This document shows positions 52,611 through 63,900 of a DNA stretch of 64,000 nucleotides, one piece after another. The position numbers and the translations under genes were made by a program. The stretch covers positions 248,001 through 312,000 of the forward strand of contig JANFAH010000035.1 of assembly GCA_024663395.1 (NCBI GenBank), given 5' to 3'. The stretch comes from Pisolithus tinctorius (lineage: Eukaryota > Basidiomycota > Agaricomycetes > Boletales > Pisolithaceae). A model generated the notes under the pieces. The model was not told the origin of the DNA. It searched no databases and worked only from the letters and a program-made list of their open reading frames with translations. Within the stretch, counting starts at the first letter, position 1, and each line of letters starts with the position of its first letter.

Positions 52611-55600
52611 TCACCCAGTGATATGGAAGCATTGGCACCATTCTTTGCCATGGACCATCTGATGCAGGTCCAGCTCTATGCAACACCCTCTAGGAAAGAC
52701 TGCTGTGGTCCCCACTGTGTAAAATGGTCTCCTAACTGTTGGAGGGATCCAAAGTAGTAGTTGTCCCTTTGGGCCTTTGATCCAGCCATCACCATGTAAC
52801 TTGACTGCTTCACTGAGATTAGCCTTCTGTTGCATGGACCCATCAACAAGGGGAGTACTGTTATATAGTGCATGTGAGAGGTCAAATGAAAAGCAAATGG
52901 AATATCCCTTGACACCTGCACCTCATCTTAAGTGAAATAAGAATAGATAGAAGGTGGAGGTACATACCATCTGCAGAAGGGAATGGATGAAATATGCTGG
53001 AGGGGTGGGATGCAACCATTGTGAACATCTCATTCTCCCAGACCCTCACAGTGTTGTCCCCTGAGCCTGAGGCAATCCTCTTCTCATCAGGGGAGAATGC
53101 AACTGATCTGACAACATCTGTATGGCCCTCAAGAGGGCTGCCAATCTGCACACCTCCCTCAACATCCCAGACCCTCACAGTGTTGTCCATTGAGCCTGAG
53201 ACAATCCTCTTCCCATCAGGAGAGAATGCAACTGATCTGACAAGATCTGTATGGCCCTCAAGAGGGCTGCCAATCTGCACACCTCCCTCAACATCCCAGA
53301 CCCTCACAGTGTTGTCCATTGAGCCTGAGACAATCCTCTTCCCATCAGGGGAGAATGCAACTGAATTGACTTCAGAAGTATGGCCCTCAAGAGGGCTGCC
53401 AATCTGCACACCTCCCTCAACATCCCAGACCCTCACAGTCTTGTCCCAAGAGCCTGAGACAATCCTCTTCCCATCAGGTGAGAATGCAACTGACAAGACT
53501 CCATCTGTGTGGCCTTGCAGTAGCTGTTGTTCAACTGGCCACCCTTTCAACCCTCCTACAGCAACTCTAGCCAGCCTTGGGAATTTTGGCAAGAGCATCA
53601 TTGATAACAATGAATTGGGAGGAATAAATGGCAATGCAGAAGCATACAGGTGTGGAGTGCTGTGCACTATCACACTGCCAAAGTTCCGAATCAACTTGAT
53701 TCCATCTTCTACCAATGCCAATACATCCTTGAAGCCATCTCGTCCCTTCATTGTTGTGTCAGATGTCATCAAACACTGTACATAAGGTACTCACCTGTAG
53801 CCATGTTACAACAGTACCAAGAGCATCCACACCCTTTCCAACCATCCCCAGAAAACTTATTATCTCCAGCCAGAACAGAATTTTTTCACTTCCAACAATA
53901 GCCTTCACCAACTCCACAAGTGCCAAGTCAAATGCTGTCTTTTGCAAATGCTGGGCCCAGAATCGACTGGAGTAGGAGAGATGGTGTGGAATGTTCTTGA
54001 TTCTCTTCGACAGGTCAGGAACTTCAGCATTGGCAAGGTATGAGCTTTCCAATCCACAGATGTTGAATTGAAGCTCATCACGGAGAATCTGCAATGTACC
54101 AAATGCCAGGTCTTTTCCGTCAGACGTGTCAATGAAGTAGACACCACTCCGTGAACGATCCATCAGGAAGTCATAGAACGATGCATGCAGTGGTCGGACA
54201 GGAGAAGACCTATCTGTAATGCCACCCAATAGCGGGGCCATGCATTCAAGAATCGCAACTATGTCATAATGATCCTCCTTGTCTGGGAAGTGACTGCGCA
54301 TCTTATTCAGAGTATTCAAGTGCAGAGGTTCGAGGGCTGACATGACCTGCTGCATCACCGAACGGAACCGTGTCAGCATGGTCCCGTCCTTGGGGATACT
54401 GTCTTCAAGAATTGCTCGGTACATGGCATCCAGCAATCTGCCTCCTGAACGAAGATTCATGACATTGTCGACGCGTTCCTTGACTGATACATTCTTGACT
54501 GCACCTGGGTTCACGAATTCACAAGCCAGACGCGCCCATTCGAATAGACCCTCCGCCTTCTGCGAAATCGCATGAACTACTGCAGGCCCAACGCCCCGAA
54601 GATGGCCCACTTTTTTCATAATGTACAATCGGACGTCACGTTCCGATAACCCTGTAGAGACGTCGTCCAACGAGGTCGACCTCACATGCTGAGCAGCATT
54701 GAGGACATGCTCGATATCAGGCAATGTGCGGGACGTCACGAGAATGCGGACGTTGCGCGGCAGTTCAGCAGTTTGGGATGACGCAAGCACAGAGAGCAGG
54801 TGCCTCCGCGATGGTTCTGCCCCACTTTCGTCCAACGCGTCGACGACGACGAGCACATTCCCAACGATATGACCCGAGATCTGATGCAATGGTTCCGAAA
54901 TGAGTCGCTTCCACTGAAGCACAATGTCAGAGGTAGTTTTGAGAGCATCATCCTTCGCAACTGCATCCGCCAAGGCTCGCCGGAAGGCAGGATCACGTTC
55001 TGCGAGATCCCATGAAACGGTCCTGATTAACTGTTCTTCGAGGTGCTCGGCCTGCCAGTCACGAGAAAAGCAAAAACAAGACCCGACCCCTCCAATGCTC
55101 TTAAACCACAGAGCGATAGTATGCGCAATGGCAGATTTCCCTTTTCCAGCTTGCCCGTGGAGCCAGAGGATGCATGGCACATTTTCAGCGGTATCATAGA
55201 TCCAGTCAATAATATCCGTGAGGATCTCCGTCCTGGTACCATCAAGGCATCTCTTGGTCCAATTGACACCCACGCCTCGGGCACGGACGAAACCGTCTAA
55301 GTCCAGTTCTCCAAGTACGCGGAATGCATCGACCTGGACGCCCCGGTCTTCGTGGCGCCGGTATTGTTGCATCAAGTCGTCTAGCGCCTCGGTGTACGCA
55401 ATAGAAACGTCGCGCGCCTCATATTCTATGTCCTTCCCTGATCTCTTCCCTGATACCACGCTACATTAGCTTGGGCGGTGGGCAAGTGTGATCGACGTAC
55501 AGAAGTCTACGGTCGCGGAATAATTCTTGATGAACTGCACCGCACCACTTGTCATGAGTGCGACCTTCGCGAAGGTTTCCCGCTTGCCCGACATTTCCTT

Positions 55601-56567
55601 AAGGGTAGTTTCTTCCGTGAGGAATTCGTAAACCTTTCTGACTGTGTCCAGGAGGCTGGAGACCCGCTCATCTCGGGTCTGTTGAACCACGAACATCTAC
55701 GTACAACTACGTAAGATCAGGAATGCATACAGGAGTAAGAACGTACCCGAGAAATGGCTACTAACATTCCCAGCGCCATACGGGCGTATGGATGGATCTG
55801 GCACAGGCATGCGGTCACAGGATGGATCCAGGACAGTATATGCCTACCTTGGTAAGGGTGGTGATGGCTTGATTGAAATCTTTGAATGGTTTTAGATACG
55901 CATCGGGGAAGCTTTGGGTCTCGGCGAGTGCGGTATTCGCACTAGTCGCAGGGTCGACACCCCCTACGCCCATATCCGTCACGCGACCCATACCGAGGAA
56001 TGTCGGCGACATGGAAGCCATATTGCCGAAATTTGGTTGATCTGTCGACCTCTGGCTCTGTCCAGCGAGCTTCCTTAGAGTTGTCGAAAGACTGAGACAG
56101 CATAGATTACATACTTGGTAGTTCGGAGCGACCTGAAATTGTCCTCTGCGTTCGTAAATCGCCCGATCAACATGGATGTCAGTGCTCCCTCCCGTGATGG
56201 GACTTGGGGAACTTGGCTCTGATGGATGAGCAAAAACCCACATTGGCACCTGAGAGGCACTGCCCAACGCTTGAATATCAGAGGATAAATGAGCAGTAGC
56301 CTGAGAAGATCCCTGCGACTGATTTTTGGCCAATTGACATATACCATCGCCAGAAAGGAGTGATCTGCATACCGAAGAAGCATCGAAGTTGGATGGATTT
56401 GCCACGCTGGTGCGAGGTTTCTTTACCTGCTTGCCGGTCATTGCGAAGAAATGAGTATTTTGACACATACCATCGCTGGGAAAAATCAGACGACATACCG
56501 AGGGAGGAAAAGAGCTGGATGGGTTGGCAGAACTGGAGCGACGTCTCTTCAACTGATTGCTGTCCAT
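52611..56567 (-). CDS. NACHT-WD40 NLR-like protein
   Basis: This multi-exon STAND protein is likely a signalling or heterokaryon-incompatibility/defence-type receptor. The start is ATG at 56567. The first exons encode Ser/Pro-rich sequence (RRRSSSANPSSS), then a DYAFNQAITTLTK-like helical region and the 55696-55466 exon (VRKVYEFLTEETTL). The NACHT core is in 55459-53795: Walker A GQAGKGKSAIAH, Walker B VLVVVDALDES, then ILVTSR and the winged-helix-like PLLGGITDRSSPVRPLHASFYDFL region. A 49-bp intron (53746-53794) follows. Then GRDGFKDVLALVEDGI leads into four near-identical WD40 repeats. An exon at 52900-52611 ends with GWIKGPKGQLLLWIPP and MVHGKEW. Similar tails occur on many mushroom NLRs. 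No HeLo, PFD or patatin effector is recognised. The last intron boundary near 52960 is uncertain. Confidence 0.88.
53003..53520 (-). repeat. Four tandem WD40 repeats of about 129 bp, nearly identical
   Basis: Each unit encodes GHT, SVAFSPDGKRIVSGS, DNTVRVWDVEGGVQIGSPLE, differing mostly in the residues after GHT (DGVL, SEVN, DLVR, DVVR). DNA identity between units is very high, which fits repeat-number change or concerted evolution known for fungal NLR ligand-binding repeats. Confidence 0.9.
56340..56567 (-). repeat. Tandemly duplicated exon-intron module at the NLR N-terminus
   Basis: Two exons encoding RRRSSSANPSSSFPPS and KKPRTSVANPSNFDASS are each followed by an intron with a common core (GCGATGGTATRTGTCAA). 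The similarity of both exon and intron indicates a tandem duplication within the gene. The reading is based on splice sites GTATGT and GTATGC and terminal CAG acceptors. Confidence 0.65.
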
Positions 56568-57104
56568 TGACGTAACAATTGGGTGTATATTCCGTGTAAG
56601 GTTTGTGCGTTTGAATTGACGTTGCGAGTGTGGAGTTGGGAGGGAAAGACGAAGCTGAGGGAATGCTGTGGGCACGCTCGTGAGCGCCAACTGGCACAGC
56701 AGACACGTGGCAGCGCCCACCACTTGATGCGTATGTATGTATGTACTGCGAGTATCATGCAGACTTGTATCATAGAACAGGAGCTGACCTGACTATGCAG
56801 CACCGAATTTGTGTGGTCAGCATCGCTACTTCGTGCCTGCTTGCTGAGAAGTATCACATAGTGGGTGGTGTGCGGGATCACGACCTTGTTGCGCTACGCG
56901 AGTGAGCCTGAAGAGCATCACCATTCCCAACGAAGCAGCCACCTTTCTACGTCCGAATACTCGCAGCCTTCGCCTATAGTACCTCTGCGTTCCACGGCCG
57001 GTGATCAGAAGAGTATTACTCTGCCAACTCATAGCCCCGGCTTGCAGAAACCTCCAGGAGCCCCCTAGCACATCACCTGCCAGTTATCTGTCGTGCTTGC
57101 CCGC
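56568..57104. other. Intergenic region upstream of the NLR
   Basis: It has short frames only and contains the likely NLR promoter. I see no clear TATA box or repeat. Confidence 0.4.
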
Positions 57105-57279
57105 GATGTCTCCACAGCTCCGATTGTTTTCTTCTGTCGCCAGTGCTGCTCTCTCCCCGGCTCCTCGTTCAACATACTTGCCTTGCCACTCTACATCTTC
57201 ACGCATCGTGAAACCGTCTCAATCCTCCTCTGAGCTTAGCCGAGGTACCTTCTGCTCCTTTGTATTGACCTCGGCATAA
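57105..57279 (+). CDS. Short ORF with a possible mitochondrial presequence-like N-terminus
   Basis: The 58-aa frame begins MSPQLRLFSSVASAALSPAP and is rich in Ser/Arg with no acidic residue until late, as in a mitochondrial targeting peptide. It then stops. It could be a 5' exon of a decayed gene or a random frame. No domain supports either. Confidence 0.2.
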
Positions 57280-57790
57280 CAAGAAATGCGATTTTGAACA
57301 GTCACTTGAACTGCCCATGCGAGGGGTATTCACCGCATCTGTGCTCAGCGTTCACTCAGTCCATGCTACGCCGTAATGAATAAGCCCAACTAAGGATAGC
57401 AGTACTGTTGTTGTGGTATGAACGGGGTTTGCTGCTGTAAAACCTCAGACTGCAAATATCAACTGCAGTTCTACGATTTTGGTAATGAGTGTCATTTGGT
57501 CTTCTTGGGGTGTCTTGCTATCTGATTGCGTTCTCTTCCACTGACAATGTCAGCGGACGCAGTACGATCGACGACAAGATCATTCTCGCCATGTATCACT
57601 TCCTATTGACTCCATACCATTCTACCCCCAGCGCTCCTCTCCTCACGGGTCGGTAGACAGACAGGCGTACAGTCAGCCGAGGATGGCTGGTTGCTTCTCA
57701 AACCAGCCCTCCCTCCCTAGAGAACTGGGCATTTTATTAGCTTGTTCGTGATGGCGTATTGCCAGACATCGACGTCGCAATCATGGCTGC
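57280..57790. other. Intergenic, no recognised feature
   Basis: It has only short frames and no repeat or RNA gene that I can support. Confidence 0.35.
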
Positions 57791-57799
57791 GTCATGATT

Positions 57800-58510
57800 G
57801 AAATCGTTACTGCGTTGGATCCTCAAATTCCTAGGGGTGCCGTCGCCCGGAAACCACCTCATACACTGCTTATCGGAACTGATGCCGGCACCAGCCAACG
57901 AAACAACGACCACGATCGTCCTCGACAATCTCGCATATGGATTCCATGCGATGTCATGACCACGACCGATAACATCCAATGAAGCCTACCTCCACATTCC
58001 CTGTTTGTTCTGCTCATACGCCTGCTCGAGGCACTCGACCATCTCCGGGTGGCACTTGCCGAGTCAGAAGTACGCTTCACAGGCGGGAGTGTCCTTATCA
58101 TACATGAAGGTAACTGGGTACGTGCAGAAACGACTGTGTGGACACCAGAAGGCGTCTCTGTATTGAACGACAAGCCTACCGCTTCTGACGAATTTGGCTT
58201 GGGTTGGAAGGAGGCCGTGCCCTTGTACGAAGAAGATGAAGATGAGGATAAGATCACTGTCGAACTAGACGAACATGGCCCTCTGGACGGCGTTGTCGCA
58301 ACGAGTCCTGTCGTCGAGTGCTTTGAAGAAAACGATGGAGACGAGGCTGAGGAGAATGACTCTCCCCTGTTCGCACTCTCCTTGATAGACTTTGCACATA
58401 CACGACTCGCGCCTGGATAGGAACCTGACACGGGCATTCTGCTTGCTATGGCCACGCTCGTCCAACTCATTCGCGAGCGGCGGGGTGTTGTTCAGGTATT
58501 GGATGGTGAA
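57800..58510 (+). pseudogene. Inositol polyphosphate kinase-like gene, internally deleted
   Basis: Near 57820-57950 one frame reads FLGVPSPGN then TTTTIVLDNLAYGFHAMS and stops, matching the start of the IPK fold where relatives have VLENL.YGF.KP followed by DIKLG. From about 57990 another frame reads LLIRLLEALDHLRVALAES, EVRFTGGSVLIIHEGNW, acidic insertions, and ALSLIDFAHTRLAPG. The last is the IPK signature (IDFAHT). A TAG at 58418-58420 follows, then EPDTGILLAMATLVQLIRE, the usual C-terminal helix. The central half of the kinase (DIKLG, substrate loop, SSLL) is missing. The enzyme would phosphorylate inositol phosphates; this copy cannot. Confidence 0.7.
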
Positions 58511-58915
58511 GGTGTAGATGTAACGAAAGCTTGCTGTCGCACATAAGTGCAATACGCCGTTGCCATGGTACAACTGCATCCAGCGGATGCGGTGTTGACC
58601 CGTACCTTACACTTCGTGGAAGGATACTCCCCAAAGAGTCTTAGCCATCGTATGGCGACGGACGTCATACTCAGACTATTACACCGAATCACTAGAAGCT
58701 CGAAATATACAACAGGTCAGTATGGAACTGTCCTTAGTGGCCAGTCCTGACACGATCGTCTATCCTATTATGAGCTAGTAAGTGGAACGAAAAAACAAAT
58801 ACGGAGACAACTCTGTCCAAAAAGCACCGGCATGATAATAGTCTGATCCATGGCAAGCTCGTATGTCCCCTGGAACCCCAATATTATCCAGTCTGAGCAC
58901 ATCAACTACCAGCGG

Positions 58916-60620
58916 TCAGCCTGATGCTCCCATTGCTAACATCCGCACTCGCTCGATGTGTCCACGCACCTGGAATGTGTCCCATCCTCCACACCAACAA
59001 TGGCAGGTCCGAACCCACCTCGAATCACCGACAACCACCACGATACCCTCCCTTGCCTTCGCAACCGCCTGTGCGATTGCTTCTGTCCATGCACGTGCTT
59101 CGCTGACGTTCGAAGCACGTAGTACCAGGATATCCCTGCACCGTGGATAGGCACGGCGAGTGCGGATGTGAGCAGCGTTAGAGCGTGTGGCTGCGTAATG
59201 GATGGATTTCGAGTTCGTGAACGGGGAGAGACTAGGGGCCATGTCAAGCCAATACGGAACGGGATGGTTATGAAATGGTGGACTTACCACGCTGTGTAAC
59301 CCTCCACCGCCGCTCTCGTTGAGAAGTAAGAGAATATCGCTCCATAGTACCCGTAGCATACGCTCTGACTTTGCTTTCGTCGGTGTGCCTTCTTTGAGGA
59401 GTTTTCAGGGAGCAAGATGGTGAATCGGAAGCGGAAGCTCAAGACGACTGAACAGGGAAAAATATAGGGGAGATGTCAGCGATATCTCATGTCGTCGGTG
59501 ATGGAACTGAAAAGAACGGGAAAACACGGTACTCACTCCTTGTCTATCCTTAGCTGGTCGCTCACCTCACCAAACCCCGCCCGGTTCTCCCGATCTCGTA
59601 TTGTCTCATTCACCTCTGCCAATATATGCTCCGCGTACGCCAGCGCATACCCTATTGGCTCCAGTTCCGCATGCGCTGTGGGAAGAGAGACGTCAATTGT
59701 AGTGCCGAAGACAGGTCGGGCGTTGGTGCGGGTGGACTGTTATATTGTTGAACTTGTCGGATGAGCAGAGGATAACGAGTTAGACACTGCACTACGAATC
59801 AGCCACCACCAGTGAATCATTTTTCCATGGGAAGGTAACTGGACGTACTTGGTACCAGAAGGTAACTAGATAAGTCGACATTCCTGGCTGAGGGGTCTTC
59901 CCAGAGACACTAGGAACGACTAGCGGTTAGGGACAGGCAGACTAGCAAGAAACAAATGACCGTACCCGTAGTTGAGCAGAAAACTCTTGATTGGTATCCC
60001 TGAGCGGTTGCAACACTTTCCCGGCATTAGCTTGATTGACGCAGTAGCCTTGTGGTCAGTTAGTCAACGCGCTCGCCCTGCCATCAGGCAACACAACGAA
60101 CCAGATACACTCGCATTGAAGCATGTGAGCGTCTAGCGTGTTTCCTACCCGGTCTACGTAGAGTCCGAATGCACGCTGTTGCTCCTCCAGAGGTAGACGG
60201 GAATGCCTGGAAGATGTGGGGTGAGCTGGGAGCCAGTCGTATTTAAAAGTACTTACCGTGCTCGAATGAAGGATATCTTCGATATTGGGAAATTGGACCG
60301 AAGTTGAATCTTCTCGCAGCGTATCCATTAGACTCGAGTAGAAGAGCTTTCAACGTCAAAGTCGACGAGTGGGGTAGAATCTAGACTTACCTCCACAATA
60401 AGTTGCAGATCCTTCACGTAGTCCATCTCCATTGAGACGATCGCTTCCTGTCGTTTCCTTTCTACTGCTGATATCCCCTGGAATGCAGCCAGGCGCACGC
60501 CATGACGGGACCCCAAATGCCGAGCTCCTCTCGCATGTTGTGGGTCAGCCGGGACAAGCCGAGGGGTGATGTGTAATGGCGATGCGAAGTTATAAGACTT
60601 GCAACGACACCACACCAGGA
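58916..60620 (-). pseudogene. RhoGEF (DH-PH) fragment, Rom1/2-like, with TGA in PH
   Basis: The DH domain starts at SAVERKRQEAIVSMEMDYVK (about 60450). Exons with good splice sites follow: MDTLREDSTSVQFPNIEDIL, a GTAAGTACT intron, then LEEQQRAFGLYVDRVG, then NAGKVLQPLRDTNQEFS. Next are RNVDLSSYLLVP, VPMQCLTRYPLLIRQ (conserved region 3, joined across an intron) and AYAEHILAEVNETIRDREN. The PH domain includes KSERMLRVLWSDILLLL (59359) and RASNVSEARAWTEAIA (59085). TGA at 59405-59407 replaces the Arg common before Lys at that position in PH-proximal sequence. Both the N-terminal region and the C-terminal CNH domain of this family are absent. It would have been a GDP-GTP exchange factor for a Rho GTPase. 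Confidence 0.75.
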
Positions 60621-60860
60621 TTCTTCTTAAATACTACTCGTTTCCAGAGTGAAAGGTCTGTTTGATTCGAGGTAGAAAAGAGAGTCCCCGTACAGTACGC
60701 TACATAGGCCATTTTATAGGTTAGAGAGCAGGCACGAAATATGTCAGAGTACTGCTACGGGTAAAGTAGGATCAAGAAACAAATGAGATGATAAGTAAGA
60801 CTGTCATAGAGAATTCACCATCTGAACAAACGGTCGACAGCGTCGGACCGAGTCCTTACA
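60621..60860 (-). repeat. Probable 3' LTR of gypsy element 5 (left edge uncertain)
   Basis: A minus-strand purine tract GGAGGGGGGAA (60872-60862) is followed by TGTAAGGACTC, giving an LTR end at 60860. A minus-strand TATAAAA lies near 60712. The left edge cannot be placed without the partner LTR, which is outside the window; the LTR may be about 200 bp. Confidence 0.5.
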
Positions 60861-60907
60861 TTCCCCCCTCCAGGGTACAAAGTACCCTTTCTTCGTGTAA
60901 AGCTTGC

Positions 60908-63900
60908 TTACAAAGCAGCGTCCCCGGCACTTCCCGCGGTCTCGTCCTGGGGCATCGTTTCGTCAACTTCACCCTCCGCATCTGCTACGCCGTCGTAATC
61001 CTCTCCGTAATCCCCTTCATCGTCCAGGCCACCGAAGACACTGTCGACGCTTAGATGGTTAATCGTGATATGAGTAGGATCGGCGAGGGTGTCAAAAGGG
61101 GGATCCATGTCTAAGGTAGAGGTCGAGGAACTGGCGACGGTGGCACTCTGACGATTATCAGCAGTGGTTTTAGGTGCCTCGCGACGCCTGCTTGTGCGCG
61201 AGGTCTCGCGACGTCTACTGGCCCGAGGCCTCTCTGATCCTTGTGTTCTAAACGGCGATGAGTTGGGACGATCGCCCAGGGACCCCCTTGTACGACGATT
61301 GTCTCCTCTACGATCTCGGCGGTCCTGATAACCTCGCTGGGAGCGATCGCGCTGGCGTCTAGCTCTCTCTGCCACATCCCAGAGCAGGCTATTCAATGTC
61401 TCAGTCTCCGCAGCGTTGAGTACCTGCCCGCCCTCTATCTCTTCCCTGCTACGCAGGTCAGCGTCCGCTCCCAGAACTTCCTCCCTAGTTGGGGCTGGGC
61501 CCGTGATGACAATGCGATGTCCCGTGCCAGGTTCAAGGTAAGCGAATCGCGACCTTGTAGTGGCTCTACGGTGGTAAGCTTCCCTGAACTGACGATATCC
61601 AGCAGGGACGTCGAGGGGATCTCCCTCGTTTCGTCGCAGCGCTCTGTCGTACACGAAGAAGGACCGAATCTGCTCACGGTGAACCAAGAGTCGCTCCTCT
61701 GTCTGCCCAGGGCCGGAGTCAACCCAGATGACAAAATAATCAAAGCTAGTCCGTTCAATAGAACGACTTTGTGCTGGGTTCGACATAGTGGTGGCCTGAT
61801 GACGTCTCATGTCAGGTGAGTGGTTGATAGCTAAACTCTGTAGCTCGCTAACGATGCTGGACAGGGTGCTGTGGAGCATCGCTAGATTTTCGGGGCTGAT
61901 GACGGGTTGCCTTGCAGGCCGAGATATCAAGGGAGCGGGGTGCGATCGGCAACGTGTCCTCTTCAGGTAGGAGGCGGTTTTACGGGCGTAACAATGACAA
62001 TGGGAGTCGCACTTACGTCCCCTGGGCCTGGAGATGTATGACGCTCGTGAGTTGGATCGCGTATACAAACCTGAACGTAGGTGGGCTCGACGAGGGTGAT
62101 CTGAAGGGCGGCGTGAATGGTTATAGGGGCGACTCGAAGACGCAGGAGGTCGGTTGTATTTAGTGGGACGATGAGGGTGATACGGACGAGGTTGGATCTT
62201 GGGTTGATGATTTTGAGAGCGGGAGGATCCAGCCGTAGTGGGGTGTAGGTGAGTGGATGGGGGCCTCCAGTTGGGACATGAGCGATTTAAATGGTCCCCA
62301 CAGATATGTGGTGTCAAGTGTCCTACGAACACCTGGGAGTCGTCGTCCGACAAGCTCCCGTCGCTCTCGTCCCTTAAATTTTCAATCCCATCAACCCCAA
62401 TGGCCTCGAAATAATCGGTAAGCGCTTTCAGGTGCGCGACCTCATCGTAGGGTAACCACGTTCGATCTCCAGCAGTCCACTTCACTTCGAACTTCACGTC
62501 CGATCGACTGCCACGATGGCTAATTATCTGATCGACAGCCCATTCTCGGTTTGTCCCTCCGAGTTCCGGAATCTGATCGTCTTTCCGTCCAGGGAACTTT
62601 CTATCGTCGTTAGGTATGTGCACCCTTAACAATGATGAATGAAACACGTCGTGAATACCTCTTTGCTTTAGGTTATCAGGTAATTCAACGCGATAAGAAT
62701 TATTCCCGAAGTCGTCCGAAATGCGGTACGGTCCAATGAATTTCGGTACGAGCTTTCATGATGTCCCCCTGGACAAGCTAATATTCTTGGTGGAGACGTA
62801 CACGAGGTCACCCATAACAAATGGGCACACTCGGCGCTTTTTATTAGCGCCAACCACCTGTTTCAATCGTGCCTTTAGGATTGCGTCATGGGCATCCAAC
62901 AGAGTAAGTTTCATTTTATTGGCAAATGCTCTCACACTTGGGTACTCATCTCTTGTCGGGGAGTCCCAAATCATCCGTCGCGGCATCCGTCCAGTATTCA
63001 GGAAGAACGGTGCGTAACCAGTTGACTCCGACGTCGCATTATTGATTGCGAACTCGATGGCAGGTAGTCGTGACACCCAGTCCTTTTGATTCGGCCTGAT
63101 GCAGCATCTCAGCATCTGGGCAATGGTTCGGTTGGCACGTTCCGTAGCGCCATCTGTTTCCGGGTGGTACGCACTCGACATTTTCTGCTTAATCCCAATT
63201 AGCTCATTTAGGCGTTTCCAGAAGGTACTAGTGAACAAGACGTCGCGGTCGCTAATGATCGCTCGAGGTAAGCCATGGTGTTTATACACCTCAGCGAACA
63301 GTAATTCTGCTACTTCACGAGCAGTATAGGTTGTTCGGCTCGGTACGATGTGCACCATGGAAGTTAGCAAATCGATAATCACCGTTATCGAGTCATACTC
63401 GCCGTCGCGGTCTTTGGACTCTGGGAGCGGTCCCACAAAGTCTACTCCAATCGATTCCCAAGGTCTGGATGGTACAGAGAGTGGGTTTAGTAGTCCGAAT
63501 GGTTTGTGGGTCGGTGGCTTGCTCCGTTGGCAAGTCTGACATGATATACAGTATGCGGTGATATCTTTCACCATAGAGTCCCACCACAGGAATTCACGAA
63601 TATATGACACCGTCTTTCTGGCGCCTAGGTGGGCGAGCAAGGAGTGGGCATGGTTGATGATGACCTCCCTAAGTTGCTTGCCGTCTACCTCAATATCAGG
63701 TACGCAGAACACGGTGCGATCCGGGAGTTTCAGACTGATGAATCCGTCAGGCGTAATATTGAAGTTTTTGAAAGCCTGTGGGTCCTCGATGATCCGTTTG
63801 AAGAACGGGTCCCTATCATACTTGTGCTTAGCTGCTTTGAGTATCCCTTCGCTTCCTGGGTATACAACCAATGGTACCCTAGTCGTTGGTGCACTCGTTA

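Noticed and set aside
52994..53785. Plus-strand 263-aa ORF with internal repeats
   Set aside because: It is the antisense of the WD40 repeats; its repetition is explained by the coding strand.
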